Source: Microvirga sesbaniae (lineage in GTDB: Bacteria; Pseudomonadota; Alphaproteobacteria; Rhizobiales; Beijerinckiaceae). From it: DNA of 64,000 nt. The DNA lies in NCBI RefSeq assembly GCF_025460805.1, contig NZ_JAMXFJ010000006.1, positions 1 to 64,000 on the forward strand, written 5' to 3'. Both the position numbers and the translations under genes were made by a program. The notes under the pieces are model-generated. The model saw nothing but the letters and a program-made list of their open reading frames with translations, searched no databases and was not told where the DNA came from. Position 1 is the first letter of the stretch; each line of letters starts with the position of its first letter. Shown here piece after piece: positions 9,700 through 17,769 of this stretch.

Positions 9700-10581
9700 T
9701 CAGCGCGCCACCCCGTACTCGCCGCTGAAGCTCACCAGATGCTGGTGCAGCCGGTCGATCACGATCGTTCGCGTGCTCGTGCGGCGCTCGATCAACCCGA
9801 TCTGACGATAGACCTGCGGATTCCCGAACGGAGCTGACACGACCTCGCCAATCGCCTCCTTCAGGGCGCTGTAAGGGGCGACGGATGCACCAAGGCCGTT
9901 GACCACGCATGCGACGACAGCCGTCATGGTGTCGGTTTCCGCGATCAGGTTCGTCACGATGCCGCTCCTTGCCAGTTCGGTATCGATCAGTTGAGTCAGA
10001 CGGAACCTGCTGTTGAACCTCACATAGGGGAGGGTCGAGAGCATTTCCGTTGCCGACATTTGCGGCGTGCCGGGCGGTGCGATCGCGAACAAGGGCTCGT
10101 TGATGAAGGGACTCCATCTCAGCGCCGAGGGAACCCCGGAGTGCTCGGCCACCATCGCCGAATCGAGCCTTCCCGATACGACATCGTTCAGGAGTCCGTC
10201 GCTGTTGGCGACATGAAGCTTGATCTTGAGATCGGGATAATCCGCCTTCAGCGCGACGATCGCCCGGGGCAACAAGGACAGGACACTGGACCGGATGGAG
10301 CCGATCGTGAAGGTGCCCGTGATCGCCTTTCCGGATATGGCGTCGATCACGTCATCGGCGGACCGGACGAGGTTGCGCGCGGCCTCGAGCATCTGAAGCC
10401 CGTGACTGTTGAGCGTCATCGGCCGGGTCGAGCGGTCGAACAGCTCGGCCTGGACCTCGATCTCCAGGGCCTGGATCTGTTGGCTGACCGCGGAGGGCGT
10501 CAGCCCGACGGCATCCGCCGCCTTGGCAAAGGTTCCGTGCTCGGCAATCGCGATGAATGTCTTCAGTTGGCGGATGTCCAT
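9700..10581 (-). CDS. LysR-family transcriptional regulator
   Basis: 293-residue LysR protein. The N-terminal winged helix MDIRQLKTFIAIAEHGTFA with TPSAVSQQIQALE is followed by a periplasmic-binding-like effector domain. It is read divergently from the hydroxyacid dehydrogenase gene, the classical arrangement for a LysR activator of its neighbour. The ATG at 10581 starts the canonical MDIRQLKTF; the frame stays open for 22 further codons without a better start. The 191-nt divergent region is AT-rich near 10600-10660 and should hold its operator. It is also convergent with the FMN oxidase gene. Confidence 0.88.
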   Translation of the reverse strand: MDIRQLKTFIAIAEHGTFAKAADAVGLTPSAVSQQIQALEIEVQAELFDRSTRPMTLNSHGLQMLEAARNLVRSADDVIDAISGKAITGTFTIGSIRSSVLSLLPRAIVALKADYPDLKIKLHVANSDGLLNDVVSGRLDSAMVAEHSGVPSALRWSPFINEPLFAIAPPGTPQMSATEMLSTLPYVRFNSRFRLTQLIDTELARSGIVTNLIAETDTMTAVVACVVNGLGASVAPYSALKEAIGEVVSAPFGNPQVYRQIGLIERRTSTRTIVIDRLHQHLVSFSGEYGVAR

Positions 10582-10772
10582 CGAACCTTGGCCGGCGCTT
10601 ATTAAGAAAATCTGTTCATGTTTGCCAGAATTATTCGCTTTTTTCAAGAAATCCTTATGTTACGAATCGACGCCAACGAAACACCGAGCAGAAAAGCTTC
10701 GGGACATGGGAGGATGTGATCCAAGGTGCGATACCTCGCACCGCGTCCTCGCTCGTTCCGATCGAGGTACGC
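10582..10772. promoter_or_regulatory. Divergent promoter region lysR / hydroxyacid dehydrogenase
   Basis: Intergenic 191 nt with an AT-rich core (about 10597-10670, including TTATTAAGAAAATC and TTTTTTCAAGAAATCC) in an otherwise GC-rich sequence. Both flanking genes start here. I cannot assign the LysR box with confidence. Confidence 0.45.
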
Positions 10773-11765
10773 ATGGACAGCCGCAATATCCTGGTCACTG
10801 GCCCCGCCATCAACGAGCAAGCCGTCAAGCTCATCGCCGACAACGGCTACAGCGTCGCTTATGTCCCTCCCTATACGAGCGAGGAGGACCTGGTCCGGAT
10901 CGTCGCCGAGGTCGACCCGGTCGGGGTCGTGGTCCGGATGGGACGCTTCGGGGCTTCCGCCATTGACGCCGCGCCATCGCTGCGCGTCCTTTCCAAGCAC
11001 GGTGTCGGGGTGGACAACATCGACGTCGATGCCGCGACCCGTCGTGACATCCCTGTTGTCGTCGCAGCCGGCGCGAACGCCCGTTCCGTCGCCGAGCATG
11101 CGATGACGCTCATGCTGGCCACCGTCAAGCGCATCGTACCGCTCGACAGCGGTCTGCGCGCCGGCCGTTGGGAAAAGGCCGGGTTCTCGGGCGTGGAGGT
11201 CGCGGGTCTGACCATGGGCCTGGTCGGCTTCGGGGCCATCGCAAGGCACACGGCCGTCTCTGCGAAGGCTCTCGGAATCCATGTCCGCGCCTTCGACCCC
11301 TTCGCCGATGACGCGACCTTCGCCGATGCCGGCGTCACCCGGGACGCTGCCGTCGAGGACCTTCTCGCCGCGTCCGACATCGTCAGCCTGCACTGTCCCC
11401 TGACGCCTGAGACGCGCAACCTCCTCGACGACCATGCGATCGGCCTGATGAAGCCTGGGTCCTACGTGGTCAACACGGCCCGCGGCGGACTGATCGACGA
11501 GGACGCCCTGGTCAGGGCCATCGACAGCGGCCACATCGCGGGCGCCGGCCTCGACACGTTCGCAACCGAACCTCCCGCTCCTGATCATCCCTTCTGGGGA
11601 CGGCAGCAGATCGTCGTGACCCCGCATGTCGGCGGCGTGACAAAGCAGGCCAACGTCCGGGTCGGAGTCGACGCGGTCGAGGGCATCCTAGCCGTCATCC
11701 AGGGCCGGGATCCGGGTCGGGAGAGGATCGTGAACTACCGCGCCCTCGCGAAGGCATCGACCTGA
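10773..11765 (+). CDS. NAD-dependent D-2-hydroxyacid dehydrogenase (SerA-like)
   Basis: Cytoplasmic oxidoreductase that interconverts a 2-oxo acid and a D-2-hydroxy acid with NAD(P)H. The 330 residues show the Rossmann loop LVGFGAIARHTAVSAKALG near 148, VNTARGGLIDEDALV with the substrate Arg near 237, the catalytic Glu in FATEPPAPDHPF and the catalytic His in VTPHVGGVT near 284. There is no C-terminal ACT domain, so it is not a long-form phosphoglycerate dehydrogenase. The start MDSRNILVTGP was chosen because the longer frame crosses the promoter region. It is followed by the RraA-type gene after 49 nt, and the two are likely co-transcribed. Confidence 0.87.
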   Translation: MDSRNILVTGPAINEQAVKLIADNGYSVAYVPPYTSEEDLVRIVAEVDPVGVVVRMGRFGASAIDAAPSLRVLSKHGVGVDNIDVDAATRRDIPVVVAAGANARSVAEHAMTLMLATVKRIVPLDSGLRAGRWEKAGFSGVEVAGLTMGLVGFGAIARHTAVSAKALGIHVRAFDPFADDATFADAGVTRDAAVEDLLAASDIVSLHCPLTPETRNLLDDHAIGLMKPGSYVVNTARGGLIDEDALVRAIDSGHIAGAGLDTFATEPPAPDHPFWGRQQIVVTPHVGGVTKQANVRVGVDAVEGILAVIQGRDPGRERIVNYRALAKAST

Positions 11766-11814
11766 GCGACTTTCGCATTCGACATCCAGTACCGAAAACC
11801 ATGAGGAGAAGACG

Positions 11815-12498
11815 TTGAGCATAGGATTGAGGGTTCGGAACCGGGAGCGCGCCGTCGGCCAGGAATGGGTCGAGAAGTTCAAGGAGCTGCCCGTCGCGAA
11901 TGTCAGCGACAGCATGTACCGCATGTACGCCGCCGGCGCGCAGCTCCGCCCGATGCACCGCGAGGGCAAGCTCGCCGGCCGGGCCCTGACCGTCAAGGCT
12001 CCGCCCGGGGACAACCTGATGCTGCACAAGGCGATGGACATGGCCGAGCAGGGTGACGTCATCGTCATGGATGCCGGCGGGGACGTGACCCATGCCCTCA
12101 TGGGCGAGATGATGCTCGACTATGCGCGCAGGCGCGGCATCGTCGGCTTCGTCCTCAACGGCGCCATCCGCGACGCGGATGCCTTTGTGGAAATGAACGT
12201 TCCGACATTCGCCGTCGGAGTGACCCATCGCGGGCCCTACAAGAACGGTCCCGGCGAGGTGAACGGCCCGATCGCCATCGGCGGAATGGTCATCATGCCC
12301 GGCGACCTGGTCCTCGGGGATTCCGACGGCGTGGTGGTCGTGCCGATCGACGACGTGGCGGACGTCTACGAGAAGACTGTCGCCAAGTACGCCGCCGAGA
12401 ACAAGCAGATGGACGCCATCAAGGCAGGCACGCACAAGCCGACCTGGTTCAACGAAACGCTCGCCAAGATGGGCTGCGAATTGCCGTCAAAGGCCTGA
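11815..12498 (+). CDS. RraA-family protein, probable 4-hydroxy-4-methyl-2-oxoglutarate-type aldolase
   Basis: 227-residue protein of the RraA/HMG-CHA aldolase fold. The enzymatic branch cleaves 4-hydroxy-2-oxo acids to pyruvate and a second oxo acid. The Arg-Asp pair needed for catalysis is present in LNGAIRDADAF (Arg119, Asp120). The C-terminal GDLVLGDSDGVVVVP is the typical metal-fold motif. A regulatory RraA would be about 160 residues, so the extra length and the context favour an enzyme. The start is TTG 11815 with GAGGAGAAG upstream. The TctCBA uptake system follows. Substrate not known. Confidence 0.85.
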   Translation: MSIGLRVRNRERAVGQEWVEKFKELPVANVSDSMYRMYAAGAQLRPMHREGKLAGRALTVKAPPGDNLMLHKAMDMAEQGDVIVMDAGGDVTHALMGEMMLDYARRRGIVGFVLNGAIRDADAFVEMNVPTFAVGVTHRGPYKNGPGEVNGPIAIGGMVIMPGDLVLGDSDGVVVVPIDDVADVYEKTVAKYAAENKQMDAIKAGTHKPTWFNETLAKMGCELPSKA

Positions 12499-12525
12499 CC
12501 CCGGCATCGTGGCCAGTAAGAGCAG

Positions 12526-12607
12526 GCTTGGCACCGGCTCATGAGCCGGTGCCAAGCAAAACCGATAAGAGCAGGCTTGGCGCCCGCCTGACAGGCCGGT
12601 GCCGAGC
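12526..12607. repeat. 32-bp perfect palindrome plus degenerate second copy
   Basis: 12526-12557 is a perfect palindrome: GCTTGGCACCGGCTC, AT, GAGCCGGTGCCAAGC. A second, imperfect copy is at 12575-12607. Both are preceded by the same AAGAGCAGGCTTGGC (12518 and 12567). They separate the aldolase gene from tctC. A strong hairpin could end or stabilise transcripts; there is no T-run, so it is not a typical intrinsic terminator. Confidence 0.85.
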
Positions 12608-12712
12608 GAAACCCAATCCTCCATCAGTGTCGTGATGGAGCCTGAATGAGTTCGGAAGTGAATTCCGAAACGCTTGAGCGGTCACGTCGACCGCCATCAA
12701 TGGGAGGTACGA

Positions 12713-13669
12713 ATGAAGCAACTGATCTCGACTGCCGCACTTGTCACATCGATGCTGGCTGGTATCGGCGCCGCTCATGCCGAGTGGCCGAAGGACAGGC
12801 CCATCGAAATGATCGTGGCCTTCGCCCCGGGCGGCGGCACGGATGTGATGAACAGGACGCTCGCGCCCTACATCGAAAAGGAACTCGGCGCGAAGATCAC
12901 CATTCTGAACCGGCCCGGGGCGTCCGGTGAAATCGCCTACACGGCGATGACGCAGGCCAAGCCCGATGGCTACACGTTGTCCTCTCTCAACACCCCGGGC
13001 TACCTGACGATGCAGATGGACCGGAAGGTCCGCTTCGACCCCAAGAAGATCTGCCCGGTGGCCCGCATTGTCGAGGACCCCGGCTCGTTCATCGTGCAGG
13101 CGAACTCGGAGTTCAACTCACTCAAGGACCTGGTCGCCTACGCCAAGGCCAATCCGGGCAAGGTCACCATCGGCACGACCGGCCTCGGGACCGACGAACA
13201 CCTCGCTCTGCTGCAACTGGAAAAATCGGCTGGCGTCGATCTGACCGCGGTCACCTTCAACGGTGCGAACGAGGCGCGGACCGCGCTGCTCGGCGGGCAC
13301 GTCATGGCCATCGGGATCAACGTCGGGGAGCTCATGGGTGGCGATCACTCGGCCTTCAAGTCACTCGGCCAGTTTGCCGATCAGCGCGCCGTCATCGCTC
13401 CGGATCTGCCGACGGCCAAGGAGCAGGGCTATGACGTCATCGTGAGCTCCGAGCGCGGCATCGCGATGAATTGCGATGTCCCCGAAGCGATCAGGTCGAA
13501 GTACTCGGATGCCGTCAAGAAGGCTCTCGACAATCCGGAATTCCAGGAAAAGGCCAAGCAGCAGTCTCTCGCGCTTTCCTATCGCTCGTCCGAAGAGTGG
13601 AACAAGGAAATGCCGGCACGGGCCGAGCGGCTCGGGGAAATCTGGAAGCTGGTCAAGGAACAGAAGTGA
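12713..13669 (+). CDS. tctC: Tripartite tricarboxylate transporter binding protein
   Basis: Periplasmic solute receptor of the Bug/TctC family, 318 residues. A signal peptide (MKQLISTAALVTSMLAGIG, cleavage after AHA) precedes the mature start EWPKDRPIEMIVAFAPGGGT, the hallmark beginning of the family, then NRPGASGEIAY. It captures an organic acid for the TctBA permease. ATG 12713 has GGGAGGT 5 nt upstream. Its TGA overlaps the tctB ATG (TGATG), so the three genes form one operon. Bug proteins bind many carboxylates, so the ligand cannot be read from sequence. Confidence 0.92.
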   Translation: MKQLISTAALVTSMLAGIGAAHAEWPKDRPIEMIVAFAPGGGTDVMNRTLAPYIEKELGAKITILNRPGASGEIAYTAMTQAKPDGYTLSSLNTPGYLTMQMDRKVRFDPKKICPVARIVEDPGSFIVQANSEFNSLKDLVAYAKANPGKVTIGTTGLGTDEHLALLQLEKSAGVDLTAVTFNGANEARTALLGGHVMAIGINVGELMGGDHSAFKSLGQFADQRAVIAPDLPTAKEQGYDVIVSSERGIAMNCDVPEAIRSKYSDAVKKALDNPEFQEKAKQQSLALSYRSSEEWNKEMPARAERLGEIWKLVKEQK

Positions 13670-14139
13670 TGGCAGATCCACGCAAGGTTGGGGAGACCGG
13701 CAATCGGCCGGATCTCCTGACGGCCGTCATGTTCGTGGGCATCGGTGCGCTCGGCCTCTGGGCCGGGCGCGACCTGACCATGGGCACGGCCTCAACAATG
13801 GGGCCGGGCTATCTGCCGAGGATCGTCTGCTGGCTCCTGGTTCTCGTCGGGCTGGCCGTCGGCGGGATCGGCCTGTTCCGGGCGCGGGAGGACATCGCCG
13901 CCCCGAAGCTTCGTCCCCTGTCGATCATCCTGCTGTCTGTCGTCGGCTTCGCCTTCATCGCCGAGTACTTCGGCTTTGTGGCCGCGTCGGTCTGGCTGTT
14001 GGTGATCGGAAGCCTGGCGGATCGTGAATCCAGATGGCGTGAGGTGATCCTCCTCACGGCGGGCCTGACCGCCTTTGGCGCGCTGGTCTTCATCGTTGGT
14101 CTCGGCGTCCAAATGCCAATCTGGCCGTTCTGGGAGTGA
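13669..14139 (+). CDS. tctB: Tripartite tricarboxylate transporter small membrane subunit
   Basis: 156-residue inner-membrane protein with four predicted helices (PDLLTAVMFVGIGALGLWAG, the GYLPRIVCWLLVLVGLAVGG region, SIILLSVVGFAFIAEYFGF and the C-terminal ALVFIVGLGV). The TctB signature MGTASTMGPGYLPR is clear. It partners tctA in the 12-plus-4-helix permease. The start ATG 13669 overlaps the tctC stop; tctA begins 3 nt after its stop. Confidence 0.9.
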   Translation: MADPRKVGETGNRPDLLTAVMFVGIGALGLWAGRDLTMGTASTMGPGYLPRIVCWLLVLVGLAVGGIGLFRAREDIAAPKLRPLSIILLSVVGFAFIAEYFGFVAASVWLLVIGSLADRESRWREVILLTAGLTAFGALVFIVGLGVQMPIWPFWE

Positions 14140-14142
14140 ACC

Positions 14143-15651
14143 ATGGAATTCCTCCACCTGCTCGCGCTCGGGTTCGGCGAAGCGATGACTCCGATGAACC
14201 TGGGCTTCTGCCTGCTCGGTGCTCTCCTCGGGACCCTGATCGGAGTCCTGCCGGGGATCGGCCCGACCGCGACGATTGCCGTTCTCCTGCCGATCACCTT
14301 CTACCTGCCCCCGTTGGCCGGCATCATCATGCTCTCCGGCATCTACTACGGGGCGCAGTACGGCGGATCGACAACTGCCATCCTGGTCAACCTGCCCGGT
14401 GAGGCATCATCGGTGGTGACCGCGATCGACGGTTACAAGATGGCCCAGAAGGGCAAAGCCGGATCTGCCCTTGCCGTCGCGGCGCTCGGATCGTTCTTTG
14501 CCGGAACCGTGTCGACATTCGGCATTGCCGTCGCAGGCCCGACGCTCTCGTCATTCGCGCTCTCGTTCGGCCCTGCCGAATACGTGTCACTGATGCTCTT
14601 CGGCCTCCTGGCGGCCACCGTCCTTGCCCGAGGGTCCGTCCTGAAGGCGATCGGCATGATCCTGCTCGGCCTGGTGCTCGGCATGGTCGGCATCGACGCG
14701 GCATCCGGCGAGGAACGCTTGACGTTCAGCGCGATCGAACTTTTCGACGGCATCGACTTCGTCGTGATCGCAATCGGCGTTTTCGGCTTTACCGAGATCA
14801 TCGAGAACCTCGAGAACGTGGAAGCACGAGGCGTCCTGGTCAGTAAGCTCAGCCGCCTCTGGCCGACGCGGGAGGACTTCCAGAAGGCCTGGCCGGCCGT
14901 CCTGCGGGGGACGGGGATCGGGACGTTTCTCGGAATCCTGCCGGGCGGCGGTGCGACGCTGGCGTCATTCTGCGCCTACTCCCTGGAAAAGAAGGTCGCG
15001 AAGAACCCCCGGGAATTCGGGAACGGAGCCGTCCAGGGCGTGGCAGGGCCCGAGGCCGCCAACAATGCCGGCGCTCAGTCGTCGTTCATTCCGCTGCTCA
15101 CGCTCGGCATCCCGTCCAACAACATGATGGCGATGATGCTGAGCGCCTTCATCATCCATGGCATCACCCCTGGTCCCACCGTCCTGCAAAACCAGCCGGA
15201 GATCTTCTGGGGCCTCGTGGCGAGCATGTGGGTCGGCAACCTGATGCTGGTCGTCATCAACCTGCCGCTGATCGGCGTCTGGGTGAAGCTGCTGACGGTC
15301 CCGTACCGTCTCCTGTACCCGGCCATCCTGTTGTTCTGCTGCGTCGGCGTCTACAGCATCAACAACCGGATCTTCGACGTGGTGCTCGCCGCAGGTTTCG
15401 GGTTGCTCGGATACCTGTTCCGGAAGGCCAAATGCGAACCGGGCCCTCTGCTGCTCGGCTTCGTGCTCGGTCCCTTGCTCGAAACGAACGTCCGTCGCGC
15501 CCTGGTGATCTCTCACGGAAGCCCGAGCGTGTTCTTCGAGCGGCCGATCAGCCTCGTCCTGCTGCTGGCGACCGCCGCGATGTTCATCCTGATGGTCCTG
15601 CCGTCCTTCCGCAAGACCCGCGAAGTGGCGTTCCAGGAGGAAGAGGCCTGA
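14143..15651 (+). CDS. tctA: Tripartite tricarboxylate transporter large membrane subunit
   Basis: 502-residue permease core of the TctA/DUF112 family. Family motifs are GALLGTLIGVLPGIGPTATI near residue 25, LSGIYYGAQYGGSTTAILVN near 68 and the repeat-like second half GTFLGILPGGGATLASF near 262. It imports the ligand of TctC with a cation gradient. The last gene of the tctCBA operon and of the catabolic block; composite hairpin repeats reappear immediately after its stop. Confidence 0.93.
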   Translation: MEFLHLLALGFGEAMTPMNLGFCLLGALLGTLIGVLPGIGPTATIAVLLPITFYLPPLAGIIMLSGIYYGAQYGGSTTAILVNLPGEASSVVTAIDGYKMAQKGKAGSALAVAALGSFFAGTVSTFGIAVAGPTLSSFALSFGPAEYVSLMLFGLLAATVLARGSVLKAIGMILLGLVLGMVGIDAASGEERLTFSAIELFDGIDFVVIAIGVFGFTEIIENLENVEARGVLVSKLSRLWPTREDFQKAWPAVLRGTGIGTFLGILPGGGATLASFCAYSLEKKVAKNPREFGNGAVQGVAGPEAANNAGAQSSFIPLLTLGIPSNNMMAMMLSAFIIHGITPGPTVLQNQPEIFWGLVASMWVGNLMLVVINLPLIGVWVKLLTVPYRLLYPAILLFCCVGVYSINNRIFDVVLAAGFGLLGYLFRKAKCEPGPLLLGFVLGPLLETNVRRALVISHGSPSVFFERPISLVLLLATAAMFILMVLPSFRKTREVAFQEEEA

Positions 15652-15800
15652 GGCCGGCCATGACGTGGGGGGTGTTCGCACCGCCTCACACCACCCCTCT
15701 CCACGTCATCACCGGGCTTGTCCCGGTGATCCCGATGGATTGAAACGCGGCGCCCCAAAAGATCGGGATGGCCGGCACAGGGCCGGCCATGACGTGTGGA
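15652..15800. repeat. Composite hairpin repeat after tctA
   Basis: A half unit (GGCCGGCCATGACGTGGGG) abuts the tctA stop, and a full ATCACCGGG/ATGGCCGGC unit lies at about 15703-15797. It marks the right edge of a 9.6-kb stretch without this repeat. Nothing else is visible in 15800-15988. Confidence 0.85.
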
Positions 15801-15988
15801 GGGGCATGGAAGGGGTCGCGCCACAGCGATGGTCACCCTCTCACGGCGTCACCGGGCGACAACCTCATGGGTGGACACGCAACGGAGTTCGCCCCATTCC
15901 CGAGACGCGCGAGATCAGGACCGGAGCAGGTCCGAGGGTGCCGATGATTCAGAAGAACTCAATCTTTTCGGCCACTTGCAAAGGCAGG

Positions 15989-16079
15989 TGGCGGAGACGG
16001 AGGGATTCGAACCCTCGATACCCTTTTGGGGTATGCTCATTTAGCAAACGAGTGCCTTCAGCCGCTCGGCCACGTCTCC
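15989..16079 (-). tRNA. tRNA-Ser (anticodon GCU)
   Basis: On the minus strand the sequence folds as a class II tRNA: acceptor GGAGACG pairing with CGTCTCC, D-arm GCCGAGCGGCTGAAGGC, anticodon stem CTCGT/ATGAG with loop TTGCTAA (anticodon GCT), a long variable arm (ATACCCC/GGGTAT), a T-arm with GGTTCGAATCC, and an encoded CCA end at 15989-15991. The anticodon stem has one G-U pair. It reads AGC/AGU serine codons. Confidence 0.96.
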
Positions 16080-16212
16080 AGGCGAAAAGGCCGGATCTGG
16101 GATCCGCTTCGCAGGTGGCGCAATAGACGCGAACGGGGTCCCTTCGTCAAGGTCCAAAATCGCACGGCCGCCTGCGTGGGAAAGGGGAAGACAGCCTTCG
16201 CCCTCAGGGGGC

Positions 16213-16314
16213 CTACCAGAACAGATGGGACAGGGCGAGGCTTGCGATCCCAATGCCGGACAGGAAGACCGGAAACCACTTCGGACAGGGGCCCTGTGCT
16301 TCGTCGAGTTCCAC
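16213..16314 (-). CDS. Possible 33-residue single-helix membrane peptide
   Basis: Small candidate gene on the minus strand. GTG at 16314 is preceded by a strong GGAGGGACAGC ribosome-binding site. The product starts MELDEAQGPCPKWF and ends in a hydrophobic helix (PVFLSGIGIASLALSHLF) before TAG at 16213-16215. The short polar N-terminus and one hydrophobic helix reaching the C-terminus resemble known bacterial membrane microproteins. An upstream GTG at 16341 would add nine basic residues (FSKRRRDSV) but has a weaker site. No homologue is recognised. The evidence is the ribosome site and the composition only. Confidence 0.45.
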   Translation of the reverse strand: MELDEAQGPCPKWFPVFLSGIGIASLALSHLFW

Positions 16315-16429
16315 GCTGTCCCTCCGTCGCTTGCTGAACACGCCCTATCAGAACAGCCGCGGGTCCGGGAGGGAAGGGGCCGGGCTGGTGAAAGTTGGGC
16401 TTTTCCGCTCAAATGGAGGGCATCGGGCC

Positions 16430-16845
16430 CGATGAGCGCTCAAGCACCGGACCCGATCCGAGAAGTGAGCCCGCTTTTCACGTCCGATGCTCTCGCGCAC
16501 CGTGCGAAAAACCGGGTCCACTTTTTCGCGTCGAACGGTGTGCCGGCCAAGAGGGGAGCATCGGACAATTGGGATCACCGGCACAAGGCCGGTGATGACG
16601 TGGGAGGGTGGAATGAGCGGGTGATGATACCCTCTCCACGTCATGGCCGGCCTTGTGCCGGCCATCCCGATCTTTTGGGGCGCCGCGCTCCACCGTATCG
16701 GGATCACCGGGACAAGCCCGGTGATGACGTGGTGATGGACTGGACGAGCCCGGTGATGACGGGGTGGTGGATCGGCCGGGCGATCAAGACAGGGTCCCGA
16801 ACGGTGCGCCGCTCAAAGGCTTGAGCGTCGGATCCGATGCGCTAG
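16430..16845. repeat. Dense palindromic repeat cluster
   Basis: A GAAAAACCGGGTCCAC palindrome with GGAGCATCGGACAATTGGG at its end lies at about 16470-16570. A half ATCACCGGC unit lies at 16568-16604 and a full ATGGCCGGC/ATCACCGGG unit at 16637-16734. A truncated copy covers 16745-16760, and a final GAGCGTCGGATCCGATGCGCTAG palindrome (about 16823-16845) contains the stop codon of the neighbouring minus-strand gene. Confidence 0.85.
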
Positions 16846-17144
16846 GACGCGTTCGCCGTCTCGGCGGCCTCGTACAGGCGCCGGATCTCGTCGAAGCTGC
16901 GGATGGCCGGGGCCGAGGGGCGGACGATGACGGCGCTCAGCTGCCTGAACTTGTCGTCGGCCCAGTCCTCCACGACCACCGCGATGGCGTCCCGGAGCGG
17001 CAACGTCGCGACCTTGCACGCCATGGTCGAGCCCCGCGACCGTTCGAACGGCCGGCTCAGGGCAAGAAGATCCACCATCTCGTCCAGGTCATGGGCTACG
17101 GTCACAATGCTCTCCACTGCGAAGGTTCCGACGGCCTCGGCCAT
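16842..17144 (-). CDS. Hypothetical protein, about 100 residues
   Basis: I do not recognise this product. The frame reads MAEAVGTFAVESIVTVAHDL, then a mixed alpha/beta pattern (RDAIAVVVEDWADDKFRQLS, AVIVRPSAPAIRSFDEIRRL), which looks like a soluble folded protein. There is no signal peptide or membrane helix. An in-frame TTG at 17186 would add 14 residues. Its TAG stop lies inside a CTAGcGCATCGGA repeat end. Another hypothetical gene ends 86 nt upstream on the same strand, so the two may be co-transcribed. Confidence 0.55.
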   Translation of the reverse strand: MAEAVGTFAVESIVTVAHDLDEMVDLLALSRPFERSRGSTMACKVATLPLRDAIAVVVEDWADDKFRQLSAVIVRPSAPAIRSFDEIRRLYEAAETANAS

Positions 17145-17230
17145 TGGCAGCCAATTGTGGCAACCCAATGCCCAAGCTTGCGGCAAGCTTGCCTGGAGGC
17201 GCGATGGTCAGGGGGAGGAGCCGCTTCGGC

Positions 17231-17536
17231 TCACGGAACAGGTCTTCGGGCCGGGTACCGGAAGTGCTTGAGGAGCTCGTCGCTGTGGCCGACCAGCAGG
17301 GCGGCCTCCGAGGGCAGGGCGTCCTCGGTCACGCATTCGAAGCCCGAGAAGAACCCCAGGAACGTCGTGTTCGGAAGGCTCATGAGAAGGATCGATTGTC
17401 CGGATGTCGGGTCGGCCGCCGCGGCGAGCATCATCTGCTTCGGGCCACCGAGCTTGACGAACAGCTCTTCGAACTGGTCCTGCGTCGGGCCCCAGTCCGC
17501 GGGGCCGATTGCCTTCTTCGCCCAGAGCATGGCCAC
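17231..17536 (-). CDS. Hypothetical protein, about 101 residues
   Basis: Product not recognised. The sequence starts MAMLWAKKAIGPADWGPTQ and contains FEELFVKLGGPKQMMLAAA, SILLMSLPNTTFLGFFSGFE and SEAALLVGHSDELLKHFRY, a balanced soluble composition without membrane segments. The start is GTG 17536 or ATG 17530; neither has a strong ribosome site. It lies between the YidB-like gene and a second hypothetical gene, all on the minus strand. Confidence 0.55.
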   Translation of the reverse strand: MAMLWAKKAIGPADWGPTQDQFEELFVKLGGPKQMMLAAAADPTSGQSILLMSLPNTTFLGFFSGFECVTEDALPSEAALLVGHSDELLKHFRYPARRPVP

Positions 17537-17701
17537 GTCCCGCTCCCGAGGAGCCCATCACCCGTCGCATCCTAACCCAGTCCGGCTCCACAAGCGAGAG
17601 ACTGCCCGCCGACCCGCGGAGGCGGCCCGCGGGATGCGCCAGCCGAAGGCGGTTCGTCGGAGGAGGACGGCGATGGTGGTCGCAAGCAGGTCAACAGGAG
17701 A

Positions 17702-17734
17702 GAGCGCCCGGCCGTCCGGAACGGCCGGGCGCTC
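17702..17734 (-). terminator. Strong hairpin downstream of the YidB-like gene
   Basis: Perfect 14-bp stem GAGCGCCCGGCCGT / ACGGCCGGGCGCTC with a 5-nt loop, 35 nt after the stop of the YidB-like gene. On the minus strand it is followed by TCTCCTGTTG, only weakly T-rich. Probable transcript end. Confidence 0.55.
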
Positions 17735-17769
17735 AGCCAGGATCATCCTCGGATGACCGGGCGATGCCG

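Noticed and set aside
17558-17746. 62-codon minus-strand frame
   Set aside because: It spans the 33-nt hairpin after the YidB-like gene and has no spaced ribosome site, so it is probably not translated.
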